From NCBI RefSeq assembly GCF_001021045.1, contig NZ_CP011545.1:1-64000 (forward strand): 64,000 bases of DNA, in the 5' to 3' direction. The notes beneath the pieces are model-generated. The model had not been told where the DNA came from and made no database searches. It saw only the letters and a list, made by a program, of their open reading frames with translations. The DNA is from Corynebacterium testudinoris (GTDB taxonomy: Bacteria; Actinomycetota; Actinomycetes; Mycobacteriales; Mycobacteriaceae). A program made the translations under genes and the position numbers. This document shows positions 37,404-46,232 of the stretch, piece after piece; position 1 is the first letter of the stretch; every line of letters begins with the position of its first letter.

Positions 37404-38797
37404 CCGTTACCTCCCGTGAGGGCGTCCAGGCCGGGGAGCTCCGGGAGGGTGGGCAACGCGGGGGCCGTCGGCGTGGGCGCGACGGGCTGGGTCGGCGTCG
37501 GGGTGGGTGTGGGCTCCGCCGTGGGCGTCGGTTCCTCGGACGTCGGCGTGACCCACTGGGTGATGGTGGTGGGGACCGGGGTGGATTCCTCCGTCGGGGT
37601 GACCCACTCGGTGACAACCTCGGGTTCGCTGGTGACCGGTTGCGTCGTGGAGGTGCCCCCGGAGATCCCGTTGAACAGGCCCATCTGCGCGGCCAGGAAG
37701 GCGCCGCCGCCGAGGAGGGCGGCGATGATGATGGCGATGAGGACGCCGGTGCCGAAGCCACCGCCGGAGGCTTCCGCGCGGCGTCGTCCCTGGCCGGTGG
37801 GGGCGACTGCGGGCACGGCACCGGTGACGGAGGTGGCCGGGTGAATCGTCGTCGGGTTCGTGGCGGCGCCGAGCATCCGGGTGGATTCGGTCGGGGAGGG
37901 CTCGGGCGCGAGCTGGGACATCGCTGCCGACTTCGGCTGCGGCGGTCGGTTGCCCAGGCGCACGGCGGACACCGCCAGGGCCATTTCGTTGCCGTTGGCG
38001 AAGCGCTGGGTCGGGTCCTTGCGCAGGGCGATGCCGATGAGCTCGCGGGCCTCGGCGCTCACGCCGGTGGACAGGGCTGGGGGAGCCTGGCTGATGTGCG
38101 CCAGCGCGACGGAGACAGAGGAGTCGCCGGTGAAGGGGCGCTGCCCGGCGAGCATCTCGTAGCCGACGACACCGAGGGAGTAAATATCGGAGGCCGCGGT
38201 GACTTCCTTGCCCTGCGCCTGCTCCGGCGAGACGTACTGCGCGGTGCCCACGACCATGCCCGTGCGGGTCAGCGGCACCGCGGCGGCCGCCTTGGCGATG
38301 CCGAAGTCCGTGATTTTCACCTGCCCATTCTGGGTGATCAGCAGGTTGCCGGGCTTGATATCGCGGTGGACCAGGTCCATGCGGTGGATGATGGACAGGC
38401 CGTGGGCGGCCTGCTCGAGGACGTCGAGAGCCAAGGACTCATCGAGCTGCTTCTCCCGGGCCAGCAGGTCAGCGAGGGATTCGCCGCGGACGTATTCCAT
38501 GGCGATGAAGCAGAAGGTGTGCCCCGAAGGGTCGGGAATTTCGCGGTAGTCGTAGGTGTGAACGACGTTATCGGAATCGATGAGTTCCGCCGTGGCTGCT
38601 TCATTGCGGAAGCGGTCGAGGAACTCGCGGTTATCGGAGAACTCCGGGCGCAGAACCTTGATGGCGACTTCGCGGTCGTTACGGATGTCATCAGCGAGCC
38701 ACACGGTGGACATGCCTCCGTGGCCGATGATCCATTGGAGCTGGTAGTCCTCGCCGATGAGGTTTTGCAACCGGTCGCGGCCGTCGATATTAGCCAT
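37400..38797 (-). CDS. pknA: Ser/Thr protein kinase PknA
   Basis: A 465-aa membrane kinase controlling growth and cell shape. Kinase motifs are GHGGMSTVWLA, VAIKVL, HRDIKPGNLL, DFGIAKAAA and GTAQYVSPEQA. One membrane helix (GVLIAIIIAALLGGGAFLAAQ) is followed by a Pro/Thr-rich extracellular tail with repeated PTPTPT runs, without PASTA repeats. The first base of its start codon overlaps the last base of pbpA. Confidence 0.95.
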   Translation of the reverse strand: MANIDGRDRLQNLIGEDYQLQWIIGHGGMSTVWLADDIRNDREVAIKVLRPEFSDNREFLDRFRNEAATAELIDSDNVVHTYDYREIPDPSGHTFCFIAMEYVRGESLADLLAREKQLDESLALDVLEQAAHGLSIIHRMDLVHRDIKPGNLLITQNGQVKITDFGIAKAAAAVPLTRTGMVVGTAQYVSPEQAQGKEVTAASDIYSLGVVGYEMLAGQRPFTGDSSVSVALAHISQAPPALSTGVSAEARELIGIALRKDPTQRFANGNEMALAVSAVRLGNRPPQPKSAAMSQLAPEPSPTESTRMLGAATNPTTIHPATSVTGAVPAVAPTGQGRRRAEASGGGFGTGVLIAIIIAALLGGGAFLAAQMGLFNGISGGTSTTQPVTSEPEVVTEWVTPTEESTPVPTTITQWVTPTSEEPTPTAEPTPTPTPTQPVAPTPTAPALPTLPELPGLDALTGGNG

Positions 38798-40251
38798 TAG
38801 GCACCCCCTTGTGCGTTGCGGGCGGCATCAATAACCGCACGTCCGATGGGCGAAGCAACTTGCCCGCCCGTGGCGCCGGTACCGAAACCGCCACCATTCT
38901 TGACGACGACCGCGACCGCCACGTCAGCATTATCGCTCGGCGCGAAAGCGACGTACCAGGTATGCGGCGGAGTCCCCTCCGGTCCGTGCTCGGCGGTGCC
39001 GGTCTTCGAGGCGATGCCGTTGGCACCGCCGCCCGCGGTATTGCGCTCCGAGGCGAGCATGAGCTGGGTGAGCTGGTTCGCGATCTCCGGACTCACGGCC
39101 TGGGTGATCTCATGCGGGCTGGTCTTACGCAGCTCCTTGAGATCGCTGCCGGTGACCCGATTCACCAGGTACGGTTCCATGCGCAGACCATCATTGGCGA
39201 CGGTCGCGCCCATCACCGCTGCCTGCAGCGCCGACATGGTCACGTCGAACTGTCCGATGGAGGACTGGCCGACGGCGGCGCCGTCGGGAAGATCACCCAA
39301 CGAGCCATCCGCCACGGGCACACCCAGGTCGTAGGACTCGCCGACGCCGAAGGCCTCGGCGGCCTTCCGGAGGTTATCGGCGCCAACATCCACGCCCATC
39401 TCGACGAACGCGGTGTTGCACGACAGCGCGAACGCCGTCTCCAGGGTGACCTGGCCGCCGCCGGAACACTGCTGGCCGCCGTAGTTGGTCAGCTTCGTCG
39501 TGGTGCCGGGCAGAGTGATGTCGGCCGCGCCGGTGAGCATCGAGTTGGAGTTGTACCCGTTTTGCAGGCCGGCGGTGGTGGTGATGATCTTGAAGATCGA
39601 TCCCGGCGGCAGCGTCTCCTGGCTGGCGTGGTTAACCAGCGGGTTGCCCGGAGTCTGGTTGAGCTGCGCCCACGTGGACTCTGCCGTGGCCGGATTGACG
39701 ATGCCATTTGGGTCATAGTTCGGTGAGGAGGCCATGGCCAAGATCTCGCCGGTGGACGGCTTGAGCGCCACAACAGCACCCTCGTAGCCCCGTGACACCA
39801 ACTGGTCGTAGGCAACCTGCTGAACCTGCGGGTTGAGCGTGAGCTCAACATTGGCGCCGGTCGTGCCCTTGCCCGTCAGCGTGTCCATCCAGCGGGAACT
39901 AAACAACGCCGGGTCGGTGCCGTTGAGGACGGTGTTGTAGGAGGACTCCAGGCCAGCGGCCCCGTATTGGTCTGAAAGGTAGCCCACGACCGAGCCATAC
40001 GCCGCCGGATCCTGGGAGGGATAGGAGCGCTGGTAGAAACCATCAGCATCTGCTGCGCTGGAGGCCAGCACCATGCCGCCGGCGGAGATTTGGCCGCGCG
40101 GAATGGACTTCATTTCATAGAAACCGCGCTGGTTGAGCGCGTTCTTGGCGTAGTCATCTTCCTTGAACACCTGAATGTAGGTGAGGTTGGCCACCAAAAT
40201 GATGACCAGGAGGAGAGCGAAGCTGGATACGAGTCGAATGGAACGATTCAT
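38797..40251 (-). CDS. pbpA: Penicillin-binding protein PbpA (transpeptidase)
   Basis: A 484-aa class B PBP that crosslinks peptidoglycan. It has an N-terminal membrane anchor (LVSSFALLLVIILVANLTYI). Transpeptidase motifs are SxxK as PGSIFKII, SxN as SCNTAF, and KTG as ASKTGTAEHG. It lies between the shape/division flippase-polymerase gene and pknA with no spacer, so PBP and SEDS partner are made together. Confidence 0.95.
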   Translation of the reverse strand: MNRSIRLVSSFALLLVIILVANLTYIQVFKEDDYAKNALNQRGFYEMKSIPRGQISAGGMVLASSAADADGFYQRSYPSQDPAAYGSVVGYLSDQYGAAGLESSYNTVLNGTDPALFSSRWMDTLTGKGTTGANVELTLNPQVQQVAYDQLVSRGYEGAVVALKPSTGEILAMASSPNYDPNGIVNPATAESTWAQLNQTPGNPLVNHASQETLPPGSIFKIITTTAGLQNGYNSNSMLTGAADITLPGTTTKLTNYGGQQCSGGGQVTLETAFALSCNTAFVEMGVDVGADNLRKAAEAFGVGESYDLGVPVADGSLGDLPDGAAVGQSSIGQFDVTMSALQAAVMGATVANDGLRMEPYLVNRVTGSDLKELRKTSPHEITQAVSPEIANQLTQLMLASERNTAGGGANGIASKTGTAEHGPEGTPPHTWYVAFAPSDNADVAVAVVVKNGGGFGTGATGGQVASPIGRAVIDAARNAQGGA

Positions 40252-41625
40252 TTAGCTGTTCACCCCCCGCTGTGCGACCGGTGGGAAGAGGCCGGTGCCA
40301 GGACCCGCGCTATCGGTGTTCGGGGCTGGGGCGGCATCCTGGGCGGGGCGCCGCGCGGAATTAGAGATCCGCAGGATCAACCCCAGCAGGATGTAGTTGG
40401 CCATGAGCGAGGAACCACCCGCCGACATGAACGGCGTGGTCAGGCCCGTCATGGGCATGAGCGCGGTATTGCCGGCGGTGACCACGAAGATCTGGATGGC
40501 GATGGTGAGGGCCAGGCCGGCGGCGACGAGCTTGCCGTAGGAATCACGCACCGTCATCGCCGTGCGGAAACCACGGGAGACCAGCAGGGCGAAGAGGACG
40601 AGGATGGCAGCGAGGCCGATGAGCCCGAGCTCCTCACCGATGGCGGCGAGGATGAAGTCGGAGTGCGCGACGGGAACGATCTCCGGGTGGCCTTGGCCGA
40701 GCCCGGTGCCAGTGATCCCGCCCCAGGACATGCCGAACAGAGCTTGGGAGAGCTGGTAGCCGGTGGAATCATAGTTGGCCACGGGGTCTTGGAAGTTGAT
40801 CACGCGTTCCTGGATCTTGGCGGAGACCTGGTACACGGCGAAGGCACCGATGGTGACCAGGCCGAGGCCGATGATGAGCCAGGAGGTGCGGCCGGTGGCC
40901 AGGAACATCATGCCCAGCACGGTGGAGAACAGCAGCAGGGCGGGACCGAAGTCGTTGGAGATGGCCATGATGAGCATGGCCACGGCCCACACCGCGAGGA
41001 TGGGGGCGAGGTCACGCAGGCGCGGGAATTCCAGGCCGAGGAAGCGTCGTCCGGCGATGTTGAACAGCGCCCGCTTGTTCACCAACAGCTGAGCAAAGAA
41101 CAGCAGCAGCAGGATCTTGGAGAATTCGCCCGGTTGGAGCGAGAAGGGTCCGATGGTGATCCAGATGCGGGCATCGGCGTTGATCGCGGACGGCCACACC
41201 AACGGCAGGGCGAGCAAGAACAACCCGATGAGGCCAAGGAGGTAGGAGTAGCGGGTGAGCCTGCGGTGATCGCGCACGAGGGCCAGTACGGCGATGAGCA
41301 GCACGATGGCCACCAGCGTCCACATGATCTGGCGGTTGGCCATGCTGGTGCCCTTGGCGATGTCGAGCCGATAGATCATCACCAGCCCCAACCCATTGAG
41401 TGCGGAGGCCACGGGCAGGATGATCTGATCAGCGTGTGGGGCGAAAATACACAGGGCGATGTGAGCCGCCGAGAACACGACGATGAACCCACCGATGAGC
41501 CACAGCACGTCGGTGGTGAGGGCGTTGCCCTGGCTCAACTCGAGGTTGGCCAAGGTGACGCTGAGCAGCAACGCGGCGAGGATGAGCAGGCCCATTTCCG
41601 TGCGGCGCGATAGGAGCGCTGACAT
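40252..41625 (-). CDS. rodA: FtsW/RodA/SpoVE-family SEDS glycosyltransferase
   Basis: A 457-aa polytopic protein of the SEDS family that polymerises glycan strands. It has about ten membrane helices and the conserved segments LPLVWPSAINADARIWI..PFSLQPGEFSKI, SNDFGPALLLF, and the C-terminal TGLTTPFMSAGGSSLMANY. The Asp of SNDFGP is the expected catalytic position. It acts with the adjacent PbpA. Its start abuts the pstP stop. Confidence 0.93.
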   Translation of the reverse strand: MSALLSRRTEMGLLILAALLLSVTLANLELSQGNALTTDVLWLIGGFIVVFSAAHIALCIFAPHADQIILPVASALNGLGLVMIYRLDIAKGTSMANRQIMWTLVAIVLLIAVLALVRDHRRLTRYSYLLGLIGLFLLALPLVWPSAINADARIWITIGPFSLQPGEFSKILLLLFFAQLLVNKRALFNIAGRRFLGLEFPRLRDLAPILAVWAVAMLIMAISNDFGPALLLFSTVLGMMFLATGRTSWLIIGLGLVTIGAFAVYQVSAKIQERVINFQDPVANYDSTGYQLSQALFGMSWGGITGTGLGQGHPEIVPVAHSDFILAAIGEELGLIGLAAILVLFALLVSRGFRTAMTVRDSYGKLVAAGLALTIAIQIFVVTAGNTALMPMTGLTTPFMSAGGSSLMANYILLGLILRISNSARRPAQDAAPAPNTDSAGPGTGLFPPVAQRGVNS

Positions 41626-43059
41626 TTAGCCCACCTCCCGGCAATTGACGCCCGGGCGGGAAAGATCGCCGCCGGCGTCCGCGCCCTCGGCAGCGGGGGT
41701 GGGGCGGTCGATGCACACCGGCAGGGCCTGGTCAGCCAGGCGCCGGAGCTGCTGGGTCACTTCATCGTAGGAGCCGCTGCTCAGCCCGTTCACGGAAGAA
41801 CGAGCGGACTCCGGGAGATCCTGCAGCGAGAAGGCCGGGCAGTTTTCGCTGCTGCCCACGTCCTTGAACTGCAGATCCCCGGCCGCGTTGAGGCAGGACT
41901 CCTGGTACGGCGAATGCAGATCGCGGCCGAAGACGGAATAGTCCACGCCGTGTTCGATGACCAGGCGCTCGTCCTGGCTCACCGCGACGTAATACGTGCG
42001 GTCGATGGTGGAATAGGCCCACCAGCCGCCCGCGACGAGGCCGATGATGAGCAGCAGGCCGATGATGAGTGCGGGGAGCCGAAACGAACCGCGTCGGCGC
42101 TGATCACCCCCGCCGGAGGTATCCTCCTGTGCCGTCGGGGGCACCGGGGCGGCGCCAGTCAGCGGTTGGGATTGCACGTCGCCATCCGGGGAAATAGTTT
42201 TGGGCTGGCGGGAGAGCAGGGCGGCGCGGCCGGCTGCGGTGTCCGGGTGCGATTCGGTTTGTCCTTCGCCGAGCAACGCGCCCGCGGTGACGGGCGTGCC
42301 GGGGAGGGCGGCCCGGGCGGCGTCGTCAAGCGAAGCCTCATCGACGATGTCGGCGACGACGACCGTGATGTTGTCCGGGCCACCAGAGCGCAGCGCCAAC
42401 TCGATGAGGCGCAGCGCCGCATCAGTGGGCGTGCCGGTGGACAGGGTCGTCTCGATCGTCGAGGCCGTCACCGGATCAGAGAGCCCATCGGAGCACAGCA
42501 GAAGGCGATCGCCCGGGCGGGCATCGAGATTGTGCAGCGTCGGCTCGACGGGGCGGCCGTTGTACGCCTTGAGGATGAGCGACTTCTGCGGGTGCGAGGA
42601 CACGTCCTCGGGGTCGAGCTTGCCCTCATCAACGAGCGATTGGACGAAAGTATCGTCGACGGTGATCTGTTCCAGCGTGCCGTCGCGCAGGCGATAACCG
42701 CGCGAATCGCCGACGTGAATCATGCCGAATTTATGGCCGTTGAACATGAGCGCCGTCAGCGTCGTGCCCATGCCATCGGTCTCCGGCTGCTGGCGCACCG
42801 TCTCCGCGATGACCCGGTTGGCGTCATCCGCCACCCCGCCCAGCAGGGCGAGCATGTCATTGTCTTCCGGGTCCGCGTCGAGCCGCTCGAGGTGCTGCAC
42901 CATGAGCTGGCTGGCCACCTCACCGGCCGCGTGACCACCCATGCCGTCGGCGATGACCAGCAGATGCGGGCCCGCATACGCAGAATCTTCATTGTTGCCG
43001 CGGACCAAACCGCGGTCGGAGCGGACGGTGAAATTAAGTCTCAATTGTCTATCGCTCAC
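41626..43059 (-). CDS. pstP: PP2C-type Ser/Thr protein phosphatase PstP
   Basis: A 477-aa membrane phosphatase that reverses PknA/PknB phosphorylation. PP2C metal motifs are RGNNEDSAYAG, VIADGMGGHAAGEVAS, LLLCSDGLSDPV and GGPDNITVVVADI. A long linker leads to one membrane helix (LPALIIGLLLIIGLVAGGWWAY) and an extracellular domain with several cysteines. It overlaps fhaB by ATGA. Confidence 0.95.
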   Translation of the reverse strand: MSDRQLRLNFTVRSDRGLVRGNNEDSAYAGPHLLVIADGMGGHAAGEVASQLMVQHLERLDADPEDNDMLALLGGVADDANRVIAETVRQQPETDGMGTTLTALMFNGHKFGMIHVGDSRGYRLRDGTLEQITVDDTFVQSLVDEGKLDPEDVSSHPQKSLILKAYNGRPVEPTLHNLDARPGDRLLLCSDGLSDPVTASTIETTLSTGTPTDAALRLIELALRSGGPDNITVVVADIVDEASLDDAARAALPGTPVTAGALLGEGQTESHPDTAAGRAALLSRQPKTISPDGDVQSQPLTGAAPVPPTAQEDTSGGGDQRRRGSFRLPALIIGLLLIIGLVAGGWWAYSTIDRTYYVAVSQDERLVIEHGVDYSVFGRDLHSPYQESCLNAAGDLQFKDVGSSENCPAFSLQDLPESARSSVNGLSSGSYDEVTQQLRRLADQALPVCIDRPTPAAEGADAGGDLSRPGVNCREVG

Positions 43060-43535
43060 GGAACCAGCCTCACAGTCGTTCGACCGACCTTCACGTCGGT
43101 GCCCACGCCCACGCGCTCGGGCTGATCAATACGGAAACCATCAACAAAAGTGCCGTTCCGGGAATCGAGGTCCTCCACGAACCACTCCGAACCACGCCGG
43201 AACAACCGCGCGTGACGAGCAGAAGCGTAGTCATCGCCCAACTGGAAATCGCTGTCCGGGCTGCGACCCAACACGATCGACTCCACCGTCGACACCTCCA
43301 TATGGGAACCCGTCAACGGTCCCTCAATGACGGTCAACTGGCGCGCCGCTTCTCGACGCCCCGGTATCACCGCCGCAGCCGCCCGCCGCGGTGCGGCGAC
43401 GGTGCCCGTCGCGGACGTCGGCACGCCTGCTGCCACCTGGACATCCTTGCGCATCGCGCGCAGAGCCATGAGAACAAAGAACCACAACAGCACCAGCAGG
43501 CCGATGCGGAACACCAGCAGAACGATCGAATCCAC
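43056..43535 (-). CDS. fhaB: FHA-domain protein FhaB
   Basis: A 159-aa protein with an N-terminal membrane helix (IVLLVFRIGLLVLLWFFVLMALRAM) and a C-terminal FHA domain that binds phosphothreonine: VLGRSPDSDFQLGDDYASARHARLF, then DLDSRNGTFVDGFR. It is a phospho-dependent adaptor of the PknA/PknB pathway. It is 20 bases downstream of fhaA and overlaps pstP. Confidence 0.94.
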   Translation of the reverse strand: MDSIVLLVFRIGLLVLLWFFVLMALRAMRKDVQVAAGVPTSATGTVAAPRRAAAAVIPGRREAARQLTVIEGPLTGSHMEVSTVESIVLGRSPDSDFQLGDDYASARHARLFRRGSEWFVEDLDSRNGTFVDGFRIDQPERVGVGTDVKVGRTTVRLVP

Positions 43536-43555
43536 GACTACCTCCTTAGCGAGCG

Positions 43556-44410
43556 TCAGTTATTGTTCGGGTCCACAATGCGGACCTCAATATGGGAATG
43601 GCCCATCGTAATGACGTCGCCGTCAGCCAACAGCCAATTCTCCACCGGAGTGTCATTGACCGTCGTGCCATTCGTCGACTGCAAATCCACCAACACCGCA
43701 TCCTGGCCATCCCAGGTCACCTCCGCGTGCTGCCGCGACACACCCGTGTCCGGCAACCGCAGATCCGCATCATTACTACGACCAATGATGTTCGAACCCT
43801 CATGCACCAAATACGTCCGCGACGAACCATCCTGCAGCAGGAGGCTCACCACGGGATCCTTCGGCATCTCAGTGAACTCGGTCGGTGCGTCAAGATAATC
43901 AGTCATGCTCTCCTCCTGATCAATAGCGGCAGCCGCAGGCGCCGGAATCACTTGCGGGGTGTTCTCTTCCATGGGTTCTTCGGGTTGCGAGATGTCAGCG
44001 AGGATCGCATCAAAGCCACTCTCATCCGCCGGCTGCTCATCGACGTAGGAAGATACGCGCAACTGCCCAGTCCGCAAACCGGACTCCTCCGCAATCTGCA
44101 CCACCACCCGACCCGCCAACTGCCAACCCTTATTACGGATAAAACGAGTCATCTGATCAGCAAAAGACGCCGGCAACTCCCGATCCGCCTGCGACAGCGA
44201 CTCCAGATCCTTCGACGAGACACCCACCATGAATACATTCGGAGCTTCCGCGCCCGAACCAGCATCATGCAGGTTGTCCTCCGCCTCCTGCTTCAACAGC
44301 TCCTCAATCTCCGCCGGCACGATCTTGCCGCCAAAGATAAAGGCAAACCCATTATCGAGACCGCGCTGCAAAGCACTATCCAACCTGGCAAGTTGAGCCA
44401 TCAGGGCCAT
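43556..44410 (-). CDS. fhaA: FHA-domain protein FhaA (DUF3662-FHA)
   Basis: A 284-aa cytoplasmic protein. The N-terminal DUF3662 domain spans about residues 1-120 (LQRGLDNGFAFIFGGKIVPAEIEELLKQEA), a flexible acidic linker follows, and the FHA domain is at about 205-280 (IIGRSNDADLRLPDTGVSRQHAEV, LQSTNGTTVND). It is the first gene of the seven-gene minus-strand operon, so the operon promoter should lie in 44411-44600. That gap shows no clear box. Confidence 0.94.
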   Translation of the reverse strand: MALMAQLARLDSALQRGLDNGFAFIFGGKIVPAEIEELLKQEAEDNLHDAGSGAEAPNVFMVGVSSKDLESLSQADRELPASFADQMTRFIRNKGWQLAGRVVVQIAEESGLRTGQLRVSSYVDEQPADESGFDAILADISQPEEPMEENTPQVIPAPAAAAIDQEESMTDYLDAPTEFTEMPKDPVVSLLLQDGSSRTYLVHEGSNIIGRSNDADLRLPDTGVSRQHAEVTWDGQDAVLVDLQSTNGTTVNDTPVENWLLADGDVITMGHSHIEVRIVDPNNN

Positions 44411-44610
44411 AATGCGCGGCCTCCTCCCACATCCACATAAAACACTTCAGTCGCGAGGCCACCCAACAATCAATGGCAGTTATAAGACCTCGCGCACAGG
44501 ACGAGAACCAGTATAGGGTGCCAACCCTGTAGAAACGTAGACGGAAGCCTGTCACGACCTGCTGAAAGCTCACACCGAGCCGTAGGGTATACGTCCCGTG
44601 AGCAGGTCAT

Positions 44611-44640
44611 TTGCACTAACAACCGACGACCGTGTTATCT
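44611..44640 (+). promoter_or_regulatory. Likely promoter of tRNA-Leu
   Basis: TTGCAC (44611-44616) and TTATCT (44635-44640) are spaced 18 bases apart, about 50 bases before the tRNA. The arrangement fits a sigma-70 type promoter, judged by eye only. Confidence 0.4.
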
Positions 44641-44691
44641 TAGTTGAGTCGCTCAGCAGACTGCGCAAGCACGACGCTGATCAATCACCCA

Positions 44692-44774
44692 GCCCGGGTG
44701 GCGGAATGGCAGACGCGCTGGCTTCAGGTGCCAGTGTCCGCAAGGGCGTGGGGGTTCAAGTCCCCCCCCGGGCA
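44692..44774 (+). tRNA. tRNA-Leu (anticodon CAG)
   Basis: An 83-nt class II tRNA. Acceptor arms are GCCCGGG and CCCGGGC, the anticodon loop is TTCAGGT (CAG) between CTGGC and GCCAG, the variable arm is TGTCCGCAAGGGCG, and the T arm is GTTCAAGTC. CCA is not encoded. Confidence 0.97.
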
Positions 44775-44802
44775 CAAATTTTATGTCTACGGACATAGTC
44801 AT

Positions 44803-44845
44803 ACGCAGGGCCTTCCACCGATGTCGGTGGGGCCCTGCGTTTTTC
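44803..44845 (+). terminator. Terminator after tRNA-Leu
   Basis: A long hairpin: ACGCAGGGCC (44803-44812) pairs with GGCCCTGCGT (44831-44840), with inner CCACCGA/TCGGTGG, followed by TTTTTC. Confidence 0.9.
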
Positions 44846-44871
44846 GTTGGTGTGGCCGGCCCGGGCGCTAA

Positions 44872-44910
44872 AAGTGCAATTCGAGTAGACCGATTAATCG
44901 ATGAGGTCAT
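44872..44910. repeat. Shrunken copy of the 34.5-kb hairpin repeat
   Basis: AAGTGCAATTCGAGTAGACC followed by GATTAATCGATGAGG matches the left hairpin arm of the 232-bp repeats (GGCAATTCGAGCAGACC ... ATTAATCGAG) with the middle removed. It shows the element is dispersed in this genome. The rest of the gap up to 45181 holds no gene. Confidence 0.6.
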
Positions 44911-45181
44911 ATCGCACTGTTGGGGCGTTGATGCCCTGGCCCCTGTTGTCGTTGAGCAGTGCGTTACTCAGGTGTGAGGGGGTGCCTACATAGATTCTCT
45001 AGAATGAATGATGCTACTTAGCGTTTCCGCAGGTCGTCGAGAACCCGGTTGTGCATTGCAGAGAATTCATGTTGATCCCGATGCCCTCCTCGCGACGTTC
45101 TGATCGCGACCGGACGAAAAATCCGTGACATCTAGCGGCACGTGTCCTAGTCTCGTGACACACGAAGCAGGAGGAAAGAAG

Positions 45182-45532
45182 ATGGCCGGGTACGTATCGC
45201 TCGTCGTGGGGCTGCTGTTGATGTCGGGGCTCGGGTTCTTCATGGATCGGGCTATCAGGTCAGGGAGTCTGGAACGGAATACGGCCATCGGGATCAGGAC
45301 TCGGGCCACTCTTTCCTCTGACGAGGCATGGGAGGCTGGGCATCGAGAAGCGAGGCCATATCTTCAGGCGACGGCCCAGGTGGGGATCGTTGGAGTTGTC
45401 GTCTCGGTGGCTGCTCTTCCGTTTGTCCAGTCGGGCGGAAGGTATGTCGTGCCTGTTGCTGCTTTCGTCGTGCAGATAGCTGTGCTCGCGTGGGGTGCGG
45501 CCAGGGCCAATTCCGCGGCCAAGGCAAGGTGA
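45182..45532 (+). CDS. SdpI-family membrane protein
   Basis: A 116-aa protein with three hydrophobic segments (YVSLVVGLLLMSGLGFFM, GIVGVVVSVAALPFV, VVPVAAFVVQIAVLAWG) and the SdpI-type loop GIRTRATLSSDEAWEAGHR. Bacillus SdpI gives immunity to a killing peptide; most relatives have no proven role. ATG 45182 follows CAGGAGGAAAG. Confidence 0.75.
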   Translation: MAGYVSLVVGLLLMSGLGFFMDRAIRSGSLERNTAIGIRTRATLSSDEAWEAGHREARPYLQATAQVGIVGVVVSVAALPFVQSGGRYVVPVAAFVVQIAVLAWGAARANSAAKAR

Positions 45533-45586
45533 AATCAGGCTGAGGTTTCTGCTCAAAATTGCTGAATCTTCCGTAAGCTAGGGCCG

Positions 45587-46204
45587 ATGAATATCACCGT
45601 TCGCTCCGCTACCAAATCCGACCTGTCTACTGTGGCCGCGCTGCTCAGCGAGGCCTTTGCCACTGACCCTGCGGCCCACCGCATCGTCGGTGTCCGTTCC
45701 CGGGAAGAGACTCAAGAAGCTTTGGAAGGCCTGCTTGAGCCATTGATCCGGCTCTACTACTTTCCCGATGGTGAGGTCGACGTGGCGGTGACCGACGACG
45801 GCGAGGTCGTCGGTGCTGCTTTGTGGGACCGGCCTGGAGTCTCGCTGGGCCTGCGGGCCCAGCTGGCGATGGTGCCGCGGGTGGTGGGGGTACTGGGGCG
45901 TCGATTAGCACAGACGGCGATCCAAAGTTTCCGGGTGCGGGGCTACCACCCGAAATTCCCGCACTGGTACCTGTTCATGATCGGCGCGCGCCCTAAGGCG
46001 CAGGGGTCCGGCGTGGGAAGCGCCCTGCTGCGGCATGGACTCGATCGGGCCGGGGATGAGGCCGCGTACTTGGAGGCGTCCACTCCGGCGTCTGCCTCTC
46101 TCTACCAGCGGATGGGTTTTGTGCCGCTCGGGCTGCACCCACTTCCGGCGGGCGACACGGACCCGGAGTTGGGGATGTGGCGGCCAGGAGCAATGCCGGC
46201 GTAG
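45587..46204 (+). CDS. GNAT N-acetyltransferase
   Basis: A 205-aa acetyltransferase with an N-terminal RSATKSDLSTVAALLSEAF and the acetyl-CoA loop region LFMIGARPKAQGSGVGSALLRHGL, then LEASTPASASLYQRMGFVP. The substrate is unknown. It is followed after 28 bases by the PucR-type regulator on the same strand, but probably belongs to a separate function. Confidence 0.82.
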   Translation: MNITVRSATKSDLSTVAALLSEAFATDPAAHRIVGVRSREETQEALEGLLEPLIRLYYFPDGEVDVAVTDDGEVVGAALWDRPGVSLGLRAQLAMVPRVVGVLGRRLAQTAIQSFRVRGYHPKFPHWYLFMIGARPKAQGSGVGSALLRHGLDRAGDEAAYLEASTPASASLYQRMGFVPLGLHPLPAGDTDPELGMWRPGAMPA

Positions 46205-46232
46205 GCGGGGGAGTGCCGCTACTGTCACTGAC

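Noticed and set aside
40090..41613. 507-codon plus-strand frame opposite rodA and pbpA
   Set aside because: Low-complexity Gln/Glu/His/Gly-rich antisense of membrane protein genes, with no domain.
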